NCBI RefSeq assembly: GCF_022829725.1
Contig: NZ_JAKSYG010000217.1
Coordinates: 60,652 to 124,651 of the forward strand
Reading direction: 5' to 3'
Length of the DNA: 64,000 nt
Source of the DNA: Methylobacterium sp. E-005
Lineage (GTDB): Bacteria; Pseudomonadota; Alphaproteobacteria; Rhizobiales; Beijerinckiaceae
Numbering within the stretch: position 1 is the first letter of the stretch; every line of letters begins with the position of its first letter. Below are positions 41,781 to 50,439 of the stretch, piece after piece. The notes beneath the pieces are model-generated. The model made no database searches and was not told the DNA's origin. It saw only the letters and a list, made by a program, of their open reading frames with translations. A program made the translations under genes and the position numbers.

Positions 41781-42629
41781 TCACGCCTCCGGATAATCAG
41801 CCGCGATGCTCGTTTCCCGCCACGCCTCGATCTCGGCCAGCGCCTGCTTCAACCGGGTCGTGACCGCGTCGTAGCCCCAGGCTCCCAGCACGAGGTGGCG
41901 CGGCGGTGCGTCCATCTCGGTTACCTTGATCATCGCTGCGCTGGCCCGCACCGGATCGCCGGCCTGTGTGCCGCTCTTTTCCGAGGTGGCCTTGAGGCGC
42001 GTCCCGGCGGTCCCGGCATAGTCGGGGATTGCGTTCGGCGTCTGAATGAGGGAGCGGCCGGCCCAGTCGGTGCGGAACGGGCCCGGCTCGATGCAGGTCA
42101 CGCGGATGCCGAGGGGTGCGACCTCGGCGGCGAGGGAATCCGAGAAACCCTCAACCGCGTGCTTGGTGGCCGCGTAGTAGCCGGAGGCCGGGAAACCCAC
42201 GAACCCCGCCACCGAGGTGATATTGAGAATATGGCCGGATTTCTGCGCCCGCATCGCCGGCAGCACCGCGCGGGTGAGCGCGAACAGGCCGAACACGTTG
42301 GCGTCGAACTGGGCTCGGATCTTAGCCTCCTCGCCCTCCTCAATCGAGGATTGGTAGCCGTAGCCCGCATTGTTCACGAGCACGTCGATCCGCCCGAATT
42401 TGTCCTGGGCAGCCCCCACGGCGGCGGTGATCTGCCCGGCTTCGGTGACATCGAGCGACAGCGCGAGGACGCGATCCGCTGCGCCCTCCGTGAGGTCAGC
42501 GACCTTGGCCCGGTCGCGCGCCGTGACCACCGCCCGCCAACCCCGCTCGATGACGAGCTTGGCGAGTTCCCGACCGAAGCCGGTCGAGCAGCCGGTGATG
42601 AACCAGACCGGGTTGGTGTTCTGCGTCAT
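41781..42629 (-). CDS. SDR family oxidoreductase
   Basis: A 282-residue classical short-chain dehydrogenase: nucleotide motif TGCSTGFG at residues 12-19, NNAGYG near 86, catalytic Ser in NITSVAGFVGF and Tyr152/Lys156 in YAATK. The active site triad is complete. Substrate not identifiable; relatives include NADP-dependent retinol- or hydroxyketone-type enzymes. Its ATG lies 12 bases after the stop of the large cytochrome c gene on the same strand, so they form a two-gene operon. Confidence 0.88.
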   Translation of the reverse strand: MTQNTNPVWFITGCSTGFGRELAKLVIERGWRAVVTARDRAKVADLTEGAADRVLALSLDVTEAGQITAAVGAAQDKFGRIDVLVNNAGYGYQSSIEEGEEAKIRAQFDANVFGLFALTRAVLPAMRAQKSGHILNITSVAGFVGFPASGYYAATKHAVEGFSDSLAAEVAPLGIRVTCIEPGPFRTDWAGRSLIQTPNAIPDYAGTAGTRLKATSEKSGTQAGDPVRASAAMIKVTEMDAPPRHLVLGAWGYDAVTTRLKQALAEIEAWRETSIAADYPEA

Positions 42630-42641
42630 GGCGTATCCTGA

Positions 42642-44603
42642 TCAGGGCGTTGCGGCCGGCTCCGTCAGGCGATCGACCGAGAGCAGATAGGCGATCAGCG
42701 CCGTCTGCTCCTCGGCCGAGACACCCGAACCGGCATCCGCCCAGAAGGCATGCCCCTTCCCGGTAACGCGGGCGGTCCGCGCCGTATCCGAAGCCGCGTT
42801 CGCGGCTACGACCTTGGTGCGTAGATCCCGGTCGATCAGCGACCGCAGGCTGTTGGCGGGATCCGGAGCGATCCCCTTGTAGAGCGTACCCGGCACGCCG
42901 AGCTGGCGTTCCGCATCGGGCCCGACCGCGACGCCGGAATCGTGCAGGTAGGGCGCCGTCCAGAGGAGGCCGACAAGGTTCGGAACCTTGTAGCCACCCT
43001 GCGTCCCACCCTGCCCCCAGGCAAGCTGGACCTGAGCCTGCGCATCGCCCGCGAGCGGCACCGGGACGACCGCGGGCTTCTCGGCCAGCGGGAACGGCGT
43101 GCCGACGGCGAACATCGCGGGCGGCGACAGGCGCGCCTCCATCTTGGCGCCGGCCCGCGCACGGGTCGGTTCCGTACCGATCTCGGCCTCCGGGATGACC
43201 CGGTGGTTGGTGAGCGCCGGCCCGGAATGGCAGGCGCCGCAGCCGACCTTCTCGAACACCGCGCGGCCGGCGCGCACCTGGCTCGCGTCCTGTCCGGAGA
43301 CTGGCGGATGCAGCAGGTTCTGGAACGCCGACATGGCGTTGTTGGCGTGGTTGGCGGGCTCGCCCGGGACCGAGGCGAACAGGCCGTTGTCGGTGACATA
43401 GTTCGTGGCCGGATAGGTCGGCAGCACGGCGTAGCTGTTCAGACCCGGCGAGGCCGGCGTCGGGTCGACGCTCCTCAGCACCTCGGACGGGCTCCGGTTG
43501 CCGTCCGGGTTGTAGCGGAACGACGCCGTTGCGGCCCCGCGCAGGACGATGCCGAGATACGTCTCGGGATCCATGCCGAACAGCCAGGGGGCGGCCGCCG
43601 CCAATTGGGTGGTGTCGGAATTGGCGGCATGCACGTTGTTATTCAGCGAGGACAGGCCCGCGAACGGGCCGAGCGCCTCACGTCCGCTCCAGCTATAGGG
43701 CTCGCCATAGGCGGAAAAGCTCGACGGGATCGAGGTCGGGTTGGTAACCCGATCGGCCGAGGAGTCGAAACTGCCAGGCGGCCAGCTCGCCACCTGCACC
43801 TTCGTGGCCGCCTCCACAGCCGCCGCGTCCGGCAGCACCGGACCGGCCGTGGTCGAGCCGGTGTGCTGCGGGTCGGCACTCGGTCGGGCATCGGCCTCCG
43901 GCACGCTGGCGTGCATGAAGTAAGCAGAGGAATTTTTTGCGAGCGCCATCAGCAGCCCGGCATTGAGATCGATATTCGGCGCCCCTTCCACGACCTTGCC
44001 GGTGCCGGGATCGACTGCGGCATGGCAGAGTGCGCAGGTGATGCCCATGCGCAGGTGGCCGCGGTCGTAGAAGGTCTTGATCCCGATGATGAAGGCGCCG
44101 CCCTTCGGCACGTCGAGCCCGGTCGGGACCAGCTCACCCGTCTTGTAGACGCGATCGCCGATGCGCAGGTCGCGGGCCATGGCGACCTGGAGGTTCGTGG
44201 TTCCCTGCCCGCCGAGCTTGGCCACGGCGAGGGCGACTTCCGTCGGCGTCAGGCCGCCGTCGAGCATGCCCATCACATCGGTGAGGAAGACCTCGTTGCC
44301 GAACGTCTCCTGGTAGAAGGCCTGTCGGCCACGCTCGACCATGGCGGGATCGATCGCCACCGCGGTCCCGCCGGAGGCCAGTTCCTTCCGGCCGCTCTCC
44401 GTGGCGTTCAGGCGATCCGCCTCGGCCCGGGAGACCCGGCGGCCGAGGATGTCGAAGGCGGTCTGGATGGGATAGCGGTCCGCGTTCAGCAGATCCGCTC
44501 GGTCTGGCATCGGCGCGTAGCTGAAGCGCCCGAGACTCGCGGTAGCACCCACCGCGACGGCCGCGACGCCGGCAACGATCAATGAGCAGCGTGGCCAAGC
44601 CAT
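42642..44603 (-). CDS. Large di-haem cytochrome c (cytochrome c peroxidase-related)
   Basis: A 653-residue exported protein. A single N-terminal hydrophobic segment (about 6-24) is a signal or anchor. Two haem sites are present: CALCH near 190 and CGACH near 470, separated by about 280 residues. Around the second are FEKVGCGACHSGPALT, typical of the MauG/CcpA superfamily, and later PYLHDSGVAV. The length is well beyond CcpA (about 340), mainly through a long insert between haems. An electron-transfer or peroxidase-like role in the periplasm is expected; the donor is unknown. The upstream position to an SDR gene (12-base gap) suggests a joint oxidation pathway. Confidence 0.85.
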   Translation of the reverse strand: MAWPRCSLIVAGVAAVAVGATASLGRFSYAPMPDRADLLNADRYPIQTAFDILGRRVSRAEADRLNATESGRKELASGGTAVAIDPAMVERGRQAFYQETFGNEVFLTDVMGMLDGGLTPTEVALAVAKLGGQGTTNLQVAMARDLRIGDRVYKTGELVPTGLDVPKGGAFIIGIKTFYDRGHLRMGITCALCHAAVDPGTGKVVEGAPNIDLNAGLLMALAKNSSAYFMHASVPEADARPSADPQHTGSTTAGPVLPDAAAVEAATKVQVASWPPGSFDSSADRVTNPTSIPSSFSAYGEPYSWSGREALGPFAGLSSLNNNVHAANSDTTQLAAAAPWLFGMDPETYLGIVLRGAATASFRYNPDGNRSPSEVLRSVDPTPASPGLNSYAVLPTYPATNYVTDNGLFASVPGEPANHANNAMSAFQNLLHPPVSGQDASQVRAGRAVFEKVGCGACHSGPALTNHRVIPEAEIGTEPTRARAGAKMEARLSPPAMFAVGTPFPLAEKPAVVPVPLAGDAQAQVQLAWGQGGTQGGYKVPNLVGLLWTAPYLHDSGVAVGPDAERQLGVPGTLYKGIAPDPANSLRSLIDRDLRTKVVAANAASDTARTARVTGKGHAFWADAGSGVSAEEQTALIAYLLSVDRLTEPAATP

Positions 44604-44708
44604 TTTGTGTGAAAGTCCTTCCGGATCCGCCGGCGCAAGGGCGGCGGCCGGCCATAAACACGCCGATACGGCCAGGGTTCACGGTCGCCGGCGGGACCGG
44701 GTGTCACG

Positions 44709-45650
44709 TCAGTAGCCCCGGGCTTTATCGATCCCCTGCGGTGGCTCACCGGTCCGCCGGAACTCCCGCAGGTTCGCAGCCACCGTGGCGGCCGCCGACG
44801 GCATGTCGGTCGGCCCCGAGATATGCGGCAGCACGGTCACGCCGGGATGGGACCAGAGGGGGGACTCGGCCGGTAGGGGCTCGACCTCGAACACGTCGAG
44901 CACCGCGTGGGCGAGATGGCCGCTGTCGAGCGCCGCGATCAGATCGTCCGTCGCCACGATCGGCCCGCGCGCGAAGTTGATCAGCGCCGCGCCCGGCTTC
45001 AGGGCCGCGAGACGCTCGGCGTCGATCAGGCCGCGCGTCTCCGGCGTCAATGGAATCAGACAGACGAGGATGTCGCAACGGCCGAGCATGATCGGAAGCG
45101 CCGCGACCCCATGCATCGCTTCGATGCCGGGGACGGCCTTCGGGCTGCGGCTCCACCCGGTGACGCGAAAGCCCGCCCCCAGGAGCCTCTCCGCCGCCGC
45201 GATCCCGAGGGCGCCGAGCCCCAGCAGGCCAACCGTCGTGTCGCTGGGCTTCCGGTAGGGATGGGGCCGCCAGACACCCGCCCGCTGCTGGCGCGCATAG
45301 GCCGGCATGTCCCGCTGGATGTAATAGGTCCAGGCGAGCACCGCCTCCGCCATGGTACGGGCCATCTCACGGTCGACCAGCCGCACGATCGGCAGGGGCC
45401 GGTCGAAGGCGTTCACCAGCCGCTCGACGCCGGCCCAGAGGCTCTGAACCCAGACGAGGTTCGGCAGGGCCGCGACCTCGGCGGGATCGGGATTGGCCAC
45501 GATGGCGACCCGGGCCGCGTCCCGCGCCCCATCATCCATCAGGCGAAACGGGACGATCCGTTCTTCGGGCATCGCGGCAGCCAGCACTGCCAGATAGTCC
45601 GTTTCCTGTGTTGGCCCCTTGCACCCGATGAGGGCGATCACCTCTGGCAT
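44709..45650 (-). CDS. 2-hydroxyacid dehydrogenase (GhrA-like glyoxylate/hydroxypyruvate reductase)
   Basis: A 313-residue D-isomer-type dehydrogenase. NAD(P) site GLLGLGALGIAAAERLLGAGFRVTGWSR near 143-170, catalytic Arg in NFARGP near 235, Glu in DVFEVEP near 263 and His in LPHISGP near 283. The WVQSLWAGVERL segment near 70 is typical of the GhrA branch, which reduces glyoxylate and hydroxypyruvate with NADPH. In a methylotroph this reaction can matter for the serine cycle, but that is inference. ATG 45650 opens on PEVIALIG. The two next genes downstream are on the same strand with about 105-base gaps. Confidence 0.88.
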   Translation of the reverse strand: MPEVIALIGCKGPTQETDYLAVLAAAMPEERIVPFRLMDDGARDAARVAIVANPDPAEVAALPNLVWVQSLWAGVERLVNAFDRPLPIVRLVDREMARTMAEAVLAWTYYIQRDMPAYARQQRAGVWRPHPYRKPSDTTVGLLGLGALGIAAAERLLGAGFRVTGWSRSPKAVPGIEAMHGVAALPIMLGRCDILVCLIPLTPETRGLIDAERLAALKPGAALINFARGPIVATDDLIAALDSGHLAHAVLDVFEVEPLPAESPLWSHPGVTVLPHISGPTDMPSAAATVAANLREFRRTGEPPQGIDKARGY

Positions 45651-45742
45651 TCCCGACTCCGTATCGGCCCGATCCCAATGGCCACGACACACCCAGCAGG
45701 CGCTGTGCCCGAGTCGCCGCGGATCGCCAACCGGTTGCCGCG

Positions 45743-46027
45743 TCAGCGTGCTTCGATCAGGGCCGGGTAGACGAGGCGGACGTGGCGGCCCTCCGGGATC
45801 GACGTTTCGGTCCGGCCGCGGATGCTGCCGGTCGTGGTCGGTAGGGCTGGTTCCGTTGGCCGCAGGCTCCACCGGTCGGCGGCCGGCATGTACACGCGGG
45901 GTTTCGGGCGTTCGAGATGCACGTCGGCCCCTTGCGAGGGGACGGTCGCCAGACTTGTCAGCGTCATCAGCGTCAGCGTCGCGAGGCGGGCGCAACGGCG
46001 ACGGGGGGAGGCAGGACGGAGGGGCAT
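45743..46027 (-). CDS. Small secreted hypothetical protein
   Basis: A 94-residue precursor. Residues about 1-35 form a signal peptide (RRRCARLATLTLMTLTSLATV, cleavage near SQG-AD). The mature part is about 60 residues and Pro/Arg-rich (RPKPRVYMPAADRWSLR, TTTGSIRGRTE), ending RLVYPALIEAR. Not recognised; small secreted proteins of this kind are common in Methylobacterium. ATG 46027 has GGAGG-like bases upstream. An EcfG-like site with one mismatch stands about 57 bases before the ATG. Confidence 0.6.
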   Translation of the reverse strand: MPLRPASPRRRCARLATLTLMTLTSLATVPSQGADVHLERPKPRVYMPAADRWSLRPTEPALPTTTGSIRGRTETSIPEGRHVRLVYPALIEAR

Positions 46028-46083
46028 GACGGGGCACCGCGTGGGTGCCTCCGGTCTGCGCGCATCAAATGAAGACCGGCTCG

Positions 46084-46109
46084 AACCGAATCGATTCCCA
46101 ACCCGTTCC
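46084..46109 (-). promoter_or_regulatory. Weak EcfG-like promoter before the small secreted protein
   Basis: On the minus strand GGAAC-N17-GGTT: the -35 part is perfect and the spacer correct, but the -10 part differs from CGTT by one base. Confidence 0.3.
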
Positions 46110-46185
46110 CAACACCTGCTTGCGATCTGGGTAAATACGGGTTGTGCAGGCACGGTAAATGGCCTGATCGGGAGGACGAGCGCGC

Positions 46186-47658
46186 ATGACGAGCAAGGTC
46201 GAGGGGAGTTCCGGAACGCCGGAGCGGGCAGAAATTGGCCGCGTGATCGACACCGACATCTCGGCGCGCCTTGATCGTCTGCCCTGGGGCCGGTTCCACG
46301 TCCTCGTCATCGTGGCACTCGGGATCACCTGGGTCCTCGACGGGCTGGAGGTGACGCTGGCGGGCTCCCTGGTGGGCGCCCTGCGGCAGCCGCCGATGTC
46401 CTTCTCGGAGTTCGACGTGGGGCTCGCCGCCTCCTGCTACCTCGTCGGCGCGGTGATCGGCGCGATCGGCTTCGGCTGGCTCACCGACCGAATCGGGCGC
46501 AAGAAGCTGTTCTTCATCACGCTGGCCCTCTACCTCGTCGCCACCGCGGCGACCGGCCTGTCGTGGAACGTCTGGAGCTTCTGCCTCTTCCGCTTCTTCA
46601 CCGGGGCGGGGATCGGCGGCGAGTACACGGCGATCAATTCGACCATCCAGGAGCTGGTCCCCGCCCGGGTCCGCGGCTGGACCAACCTCGTGATCAACGG
46701 CTCGTTCTGGATCGGCGCGGCGCTCGGCTCGTTCATGTCGATCGTGCTGCTGAAGCCCGAGGTGATCGATCCGGCCTGGGGCTGGCGGGTCGCCTTCTTC
46801 ACCGGTGGCGCCATCGGCCTCGTGATCCTGTTCCTGCGCACGTGGATTCCCGAAAGCCCGCGCTGGCTCGCGACCCACGGCTACGCCGCGGAGGCCGACC
46901 GGGTCGTCACCGGGATCGAGAAGCGCTTCACCGACGAGGGCGTCACCCTGCCGCCGGTGGACGAGAGCAAGCGCATGAAGGTCCGCACCCGCGACCGCAC
47001 CCCGCTCTCGGAGGTGTTCAAGGCGCTGTTCGTCACGAACCGGAAGGCGACCATGGTCGGCCTCGCGCTGATGATCGCGCAGGCCTTCTTCTACAACGCG
47101 CTGTTCTTCACCTACGCGCTGGTGCTCGAGCAATTCTACAACGTGCCTGGCAACAGTGTCGGCTGGTACCTGCTGCCCTTCGCGCTCGGCTCCTTCCTGG
47201 GCCCGTTGCTCCTCGGGCGCCTGTTCGACACGATCGGCCGGCGCAAGATGATCGCCTTCACGTACGGGATCTCGGCGCTGCTGCTCGCTGCCGTCGGCCT
47301 GCTGTTCCGCCTCGATGTGCTCGGGCCGGTCGGGCAGACGGGCGCCTGGATGGTGGTGTTCTTCTTCGCCTCGGCGGCGGCGAGCTCGGCCTATCTCACG
47401 GTCTCGGAGACGTTTCCGCTGGAGATCCGGGCGCTGGCCATCGCGGCCTTCTACGCGGTTGGCACCGGCATCGGCGGCGTCTCCGGCCCGTTGCTGTTCG
47501 GCACCCTGGTCGAGACCGGCTCGCGGGACTGGGTGCTGTTCGGCTACGGACTCGGCGCCGTGCTGATGCTGGTTGCCGCGGTGGTCGGCGGGATCTGGGG
47601 CACGGCCGCCGAGGGTAAGTCGCTGGAAGAGGTGTCGAAGCCTCTGGCGGCGGCCTGA
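46186..47658 (+). CDS. MFS transporter, sugar-porter-like
   Basis: A 490-residue, 12-helix carrier. The first inter-helix loop GWLTDRIGRKK (residues about 98-108) is the MFS motif A, ESPRWL near 223 is typical of sugar/metabolite porters and GRLFDTIGRRK near 345 repeats motif A in the second half. A central cytoplasmic loop of about 45 residues lies between helices 6 and 7. The relatives carry sugars or aromatic acids; the substrate is not predictable. It is divergent from the small secreted gene with about 160 bases between them. Confidence 0.9.
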   Translation: MTSKVEGSSGTPERAEIGRVIDTDISARLDRLPWGRFHVLVIVALGITWVLDGLEVTLAGSLVGALRQPPMSFSEFDVGLAASCYLVGAVIGAIGFGWLTDRIGRKKLFFITLALYLVATAATGLSWNVWSFCLFRFFTGAGIGGEYTAINSTIQELVPARVRGWTNLVINGSFWIGAALGSFMSIVLLKPEVIDPAWGWRVAFFTGGAIGLVILFLRTWIPESPRWLATHGYAAEADRVVTGIEKRFTDEGVTLPPVDESKRMKVRTRDRTPLSEVFKALFVTNRKATMVGLALMIAQAFFYNALFFTYALVLEQFYNVPGNSVGWYLLPFALGSFLGPLLLGRLFDTIGRRKMIAFTYGISALLLAAVGLLFRLDVLGPVGQTGAWMVVFFFASAAASSAYLTVSETFPLEIRALAIAAFYAVGTGIGGVSGPLLFGTLVETGSRDWVLFGYGLGAVLMLVAAVVGGIWGTAAEGKSLEEVSKPLAAA

Positions 47659-48060
47659 GCCTATAGTCCGAGGCGCGCGGCATCAAACACGGGATGCCGG
47701 CGCCATCGGAACGTGCAACGGGCGGCCCTCTCACGCGCCCCCGAACCGTTCAACTTGGACGAGGATGTTGGTCGCACCGGAGCGCGCGGCCATCCCGTCC
47801 ATCGTCACGAAATCGATTCGCTCGACGATAGCTGAGGCCATGAGAAGACGGTTCAACCGATCGCGATCAATCGAAGGGAGGCTTGAGATGGCGGCGGCAT
47901 GAGGCCCGTTACGGCAAATTCGCCATATCCATGATCCGGCAGAGTGTCGCGAAGCAGGCGGACCCCAAGGCATCGTTCAAGGGATCGTGTGCATCGAACC
48001 CATCCGCTGGTGCCGCACGGAAAGACGTTCTCCCTCGAGGCGAGGGGGAATATCGGCGCC
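47659..48060. other. Intergenic region with a PIN-domain remnant (402 bases)
   Basis: Between the MFS and glk stop codons. No intact gene. A PIN-like fragment at 47731-47901 is listed separately. Nothing else is recognisable. Confidence 0.5.
47731..47901 (-). pseudogene. PIN-domain (VapC) C-terminal remnant
   Basis: Residues read HAAAISSLPSIDRDRLNRLL and then MASAIVERIDFVTMDGMAARSG, the pattern of a VapC C-terminus (H..RDPFDRLLIAQA...EG..LVTRD). The invariant Asp of RDR-L-NR-LL and of TMD are still there, but DPFD has become DRLN. The N-terminal half and an antitoxin gene are absent on both sides, so this looks like a decayed toxin gene. The frame is open from 47973 but the first 24 residues are unrelated. 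Confidence 0.55.
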
Positions 48061-49065
48061 TCAAGCCCCCTTCCGCCACACCTGTCCGTGATAAACAAAC
48101 GTCCGGCCCTCATTGGCCAGGGCCGCGAGGCCCTGGAAGGCGGGATCCTGAACGGTGATGACGCTGGTGGGGATCTTGCGCATCATCTCGACAAAGGGCG
48201 CTTTCCGCTCGAAGGCGTCGCGAAACCCACTCTCCTGCAGCACCTTGATGATCCGGGGCGCAATGCCGCCGCCGATATAGACGCCGCTGGTGGCCAAAAA
48301 CGTCAGGGCGAGGTCGCCGCAGACGCGGCCAAGCAGCCTGCCGAACAGCTCCAGCGTCTCGGCGGCATGGGGATCGGAGGCATCGAGGCCGGTCTCGGTC
48401 ACCGCCGCGGGATCGATCTTCTCGTGCGGCCGCCCCGTGCGGACATGCGTCACCGCCGCGTGCAGCCGCGCGAGGCCAGGGCCGGACAGGACGGCTTCGA
48501 CGGTGATCCGGTCCTCGACCCGTTCCAGCGCGTGCCAGACCTTCTCCTCGAAGGCGTCGGCCGGGCCGAAATCGGTATGGCCGGCCTCGGTGGAAACGAT
48601 CGCCAGATGCGTGGTGTAGGGTACCAGAGCCGCGGCGCCGAACCCGGTGCCCGGTCCCAGCACCACGCGCGCACCGCCGGAGATCGGCGGGCAAGGTCCG
48701 ATCGCCGTGAGATCGTGCGGCTCTATACCGGCGGCGCCGGCGGCTACGGGCACGTAATCGTTCACCACCACCGCGGAGGACAGGCCGAAATCCTCGCCGA
48801 TGCGCTGTCCGGCGATCTGCCAATGGGCGTTCGTGAGTTGGTTCACGGGGCCATCGACACGACCGCCCATGGCCAGGATGGCGGAACGCGGCGACGCCAG
48901 GTCACCGCCCTTGGCGAGGGAGGCCCGGATGGCGCTCGACGGGTCGGGATGGTCCGCCGTCGCCTCGTGCGAGAGGAGCCGGGGCTGCCCGCCCTGTGCC
49001 TCGATGAGGCCGAAACGGGCATTCGTTCCGCCGATGTCGCCGACCAGGACCGGAAACTCGAACAT
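48061..49065 (-). CDS. glk: Glucokinase
   Basis: A 334-residue ROK-unrelated bacterial glucokinase. Phosphate loop GDIGGTNARFGL at residues 9-20, NDYVPVAAGA near 100, GPGTGFGAAALV near 137 and STEAGHTDFGP near 155 (substrate-contact Glu/His), with SGVYIGGGIAPRI near 263. It phosphorylates glucose at C6 with ATP. It reads with the DUF4260 gene and otsB on the same strand over 2.3 kb; otsB makes trehalose and glk recycles glucose from it, so a shared sugar theme is plausible. Confidence 0.95.
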   Translation of the reverse strand: MFEFPVLVGDIGGTNARFGLIEAQGGQPRLLSHEATADHPDPSSAIRASLAKGGDLASPRSAILAMGGRVDGPVNQLTNAHWQIAGQRIGEDFGLSSAVVVNDYVPVAAGAAGIEPHDLTAIGPCPPISGGARVVLGPGTGFGAAALVPYTTHLAIVSTEAGHTDFGPADAFEEKVWHALERVEDRITVEAVLSGPGLARLHAAVTHVRTGRPHEKIDPAAVTETGLDASDPHAAETLELFGRLLGRVCGDLALTFLATSGVYIGGGIAPRIIKVLQESGFRDAFERKAPFVEMMRKIPTSVITVQDPAFQGLAALANEGRTFVYHGQVWRKGA

Positions 49066-49155
49066 CGCAGGGGGCCTCTGCTCACTGGACCGTCAATGGC
49101 ACTTCATTCACCCCACGTCGCCGATTGGACAAGTCCCACGGGGCCGTGAAACGCC

Positions 49156-49557
49156 CTATCGCGGCGTATCCACGGTGGGTACCCGTCCAACGGCGCCGAG
49201 ATGCGTATCGCCGAAGCCGGTCGCGTATTTGAGGCCATAGCCGAGCATCCGATCAAGCCCGATATGCGCAAGCCAGATCAGGGCCAACCCGATCAGGACG
49301 GATTGATTCAGCGCCGCCGCTGCGCTGAGGCCGATCAGCGGCGGCGTCATGGTGTGGAAAGCGTTGTACGCGATGGCGCCGGGTCTCGGACCGGCCGCGT
49401 ATCCCAGCATGCTGAGATCTGGGGCGAACAGCAGGGCGGCGAAGGTCCACCCGGATTGCCCGAGCCAGGCATAGGCCGCCACCGAACAGGCGAGCAGACA
49501 GGCTCCCTCGATCCGCAGGATGATCCGGGGGCCGCCGCCCACGAAACCGCCGGACAT
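49156..49557 (-). CDS. DUF4260 membrane protein
   Basis: A 133-residue protein with four hydrophobic segments. Conserved DUF4260 elements are LLFAPDLSMLGYAAGPRPGAIAYNAFHT, ALIWLAHIGLDRMLGYGLKY and the terminal FGDTHLG. Family function unknown. It sits 90 bases upstream of glk and 24 bases downstream of otsB on the same strand. Confidence 0.88.
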   Translation of the reverse strand: MSGGFVGGGPRIILRIEGACLLACSVAAYAWLGQSGWTFAALLFAPDLSMLGYAAGPRPGAIAYNAFHTMTPPLIGLSAAAALNQSVLIGLALIWLAHIGLDRMLGYGLKYATGFGDTHLGAVGRVPTVDTPR

Positions 49558-49581
49558 GGCAATCCCCCCGCGCTGGTTGAA

Positions 49582-50325
49582 TCAGGCTGGCGGCAGGGCC
49601 GCCGGATCGATGGCGCCGCCCTCAGCCCAGTCGCGCAGCAGGGCGCGGACGGCGGCTGGGTCGGGCAGGCGGCGGCGCGCGACGGTCTCGCCGTCGCCGA
49701 CCCGCACCGCGATACCGCCATCCGCGTTGACCGATGCGAAGGCGATCTCGTCCGTCCGGTCGTCCCCGAGGAAGACCGGCACCCGCCCGCGATAGGGGCT
49801 CTGCTCCATGAAGGCGCGGATCGCATGCGCCTTGGTGGCCTGCGCCGGTACGATCTCGCCGACCGCCTTACCGAGCTGCAGCCGATATTCCAGCCCGAGC
49901 GCCTCGGCAGCCGCCTTGACCAGCGCCTCGGCGCGCGCCGCATCATCGGCGCCCGCGAGCCGCCAATGCACCGCGACAGAGGCGCCCTTGTCCTCGATCA
50001 GGACGTTCGGCAAAGCGGCGCTCGCCGCCTCGAGCCGCGCGACCTGCCGGCGCAGGTCCGGATGGTCCTCCGCCTGTCCCCCACTGAGGGCACCACCGAC
50101 CCGGCGCTCGACCCCGTGCAGCCCGGCGGCGTCGAGGCGCGCGGGCGCCAGGAAGCCGTCGATCACGGTGACCGGCCGGCCAGTCACGATTGCCAGCGCG
50201 CCGCCGAGGCGGTCACGCAACCGCTCCAGCGTCTCCACGAGGCCGGGCTCCACCACCACCGCATCGGGCCGGGGGGCGATCTCGGCGAGGGTGCCGTCGA
50301 AGTCGAGGAAGAGGGCGATATCCAT
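49582..50325 (-). CDS. otsB: Trehalose-6-phosphate phosphatase
   Basis: A 247-residue HAD phosphatase. Motif I DFDGT with nucleophile Asp8 and acid Asp10; motif II VTGRPVTVIDGFL near 45; motif III Lys region VGEIVPAQATKAHAI near 165; motif IV FLGDDRTDEIAF near 190. The capping domain GLHGVERRVGG near 70 is OtsB-typical. It makes trehalose, a stress solute. otsA is not in the window. Start ATG 50325 opens directly on the first strand; the frame upstream has no homology. It is divergent from the DUF427 gene. Confidence 0.94.
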   Translation of the reverse strand: MDIALFLDFDGTLAEIAPRPDAVVVEPGLVETLERLRDRLGGALAIVTGRPVTVIDGFLAPARLDAAGLHGVERRVGGALSGGQAEDHPDLRRQVARLEAASAALPNVLIEDKGASVAVHWRLAGADDAARAEALVKAAAEALGLEYRLQLGKAVGEIVPAQATKAHAIRAFMEQSPYRGRVPVFLGDDRTDEIAFASVNADGGIAVRVGDGETVARRRLPDPAAVRALLRDWAEGGAIDPAALPPA

Positions 50326-50410
50326 CGCGAACGGTCCCGGGCTCGAATCTCGGCCACGGGCTAGCACGGGCCGGGCTCCCGACAAACGGCGACCCAACCG
50401 CCCTATATCG

Positions 50411-50433
50411 CCCCGTGCATGCTTTGCACGGGG
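50411..50433 (+). promoter_or_regulatory. Perfect hairpin overlapping the DUF427 ribosome site
   Basis: CCCCGTGCA (50411-50419), a five-base loop TGCTT and TGCACGGGG (50425-50433) form nine base pairs ending six bases before the ATG at 50440. The right arm GGGG is the likely ribosome-binding part, so folding could hide it. As DNA it could also be an operator. Confidence 0.45.
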
Positions 50434-50439
50434 ATCCGT

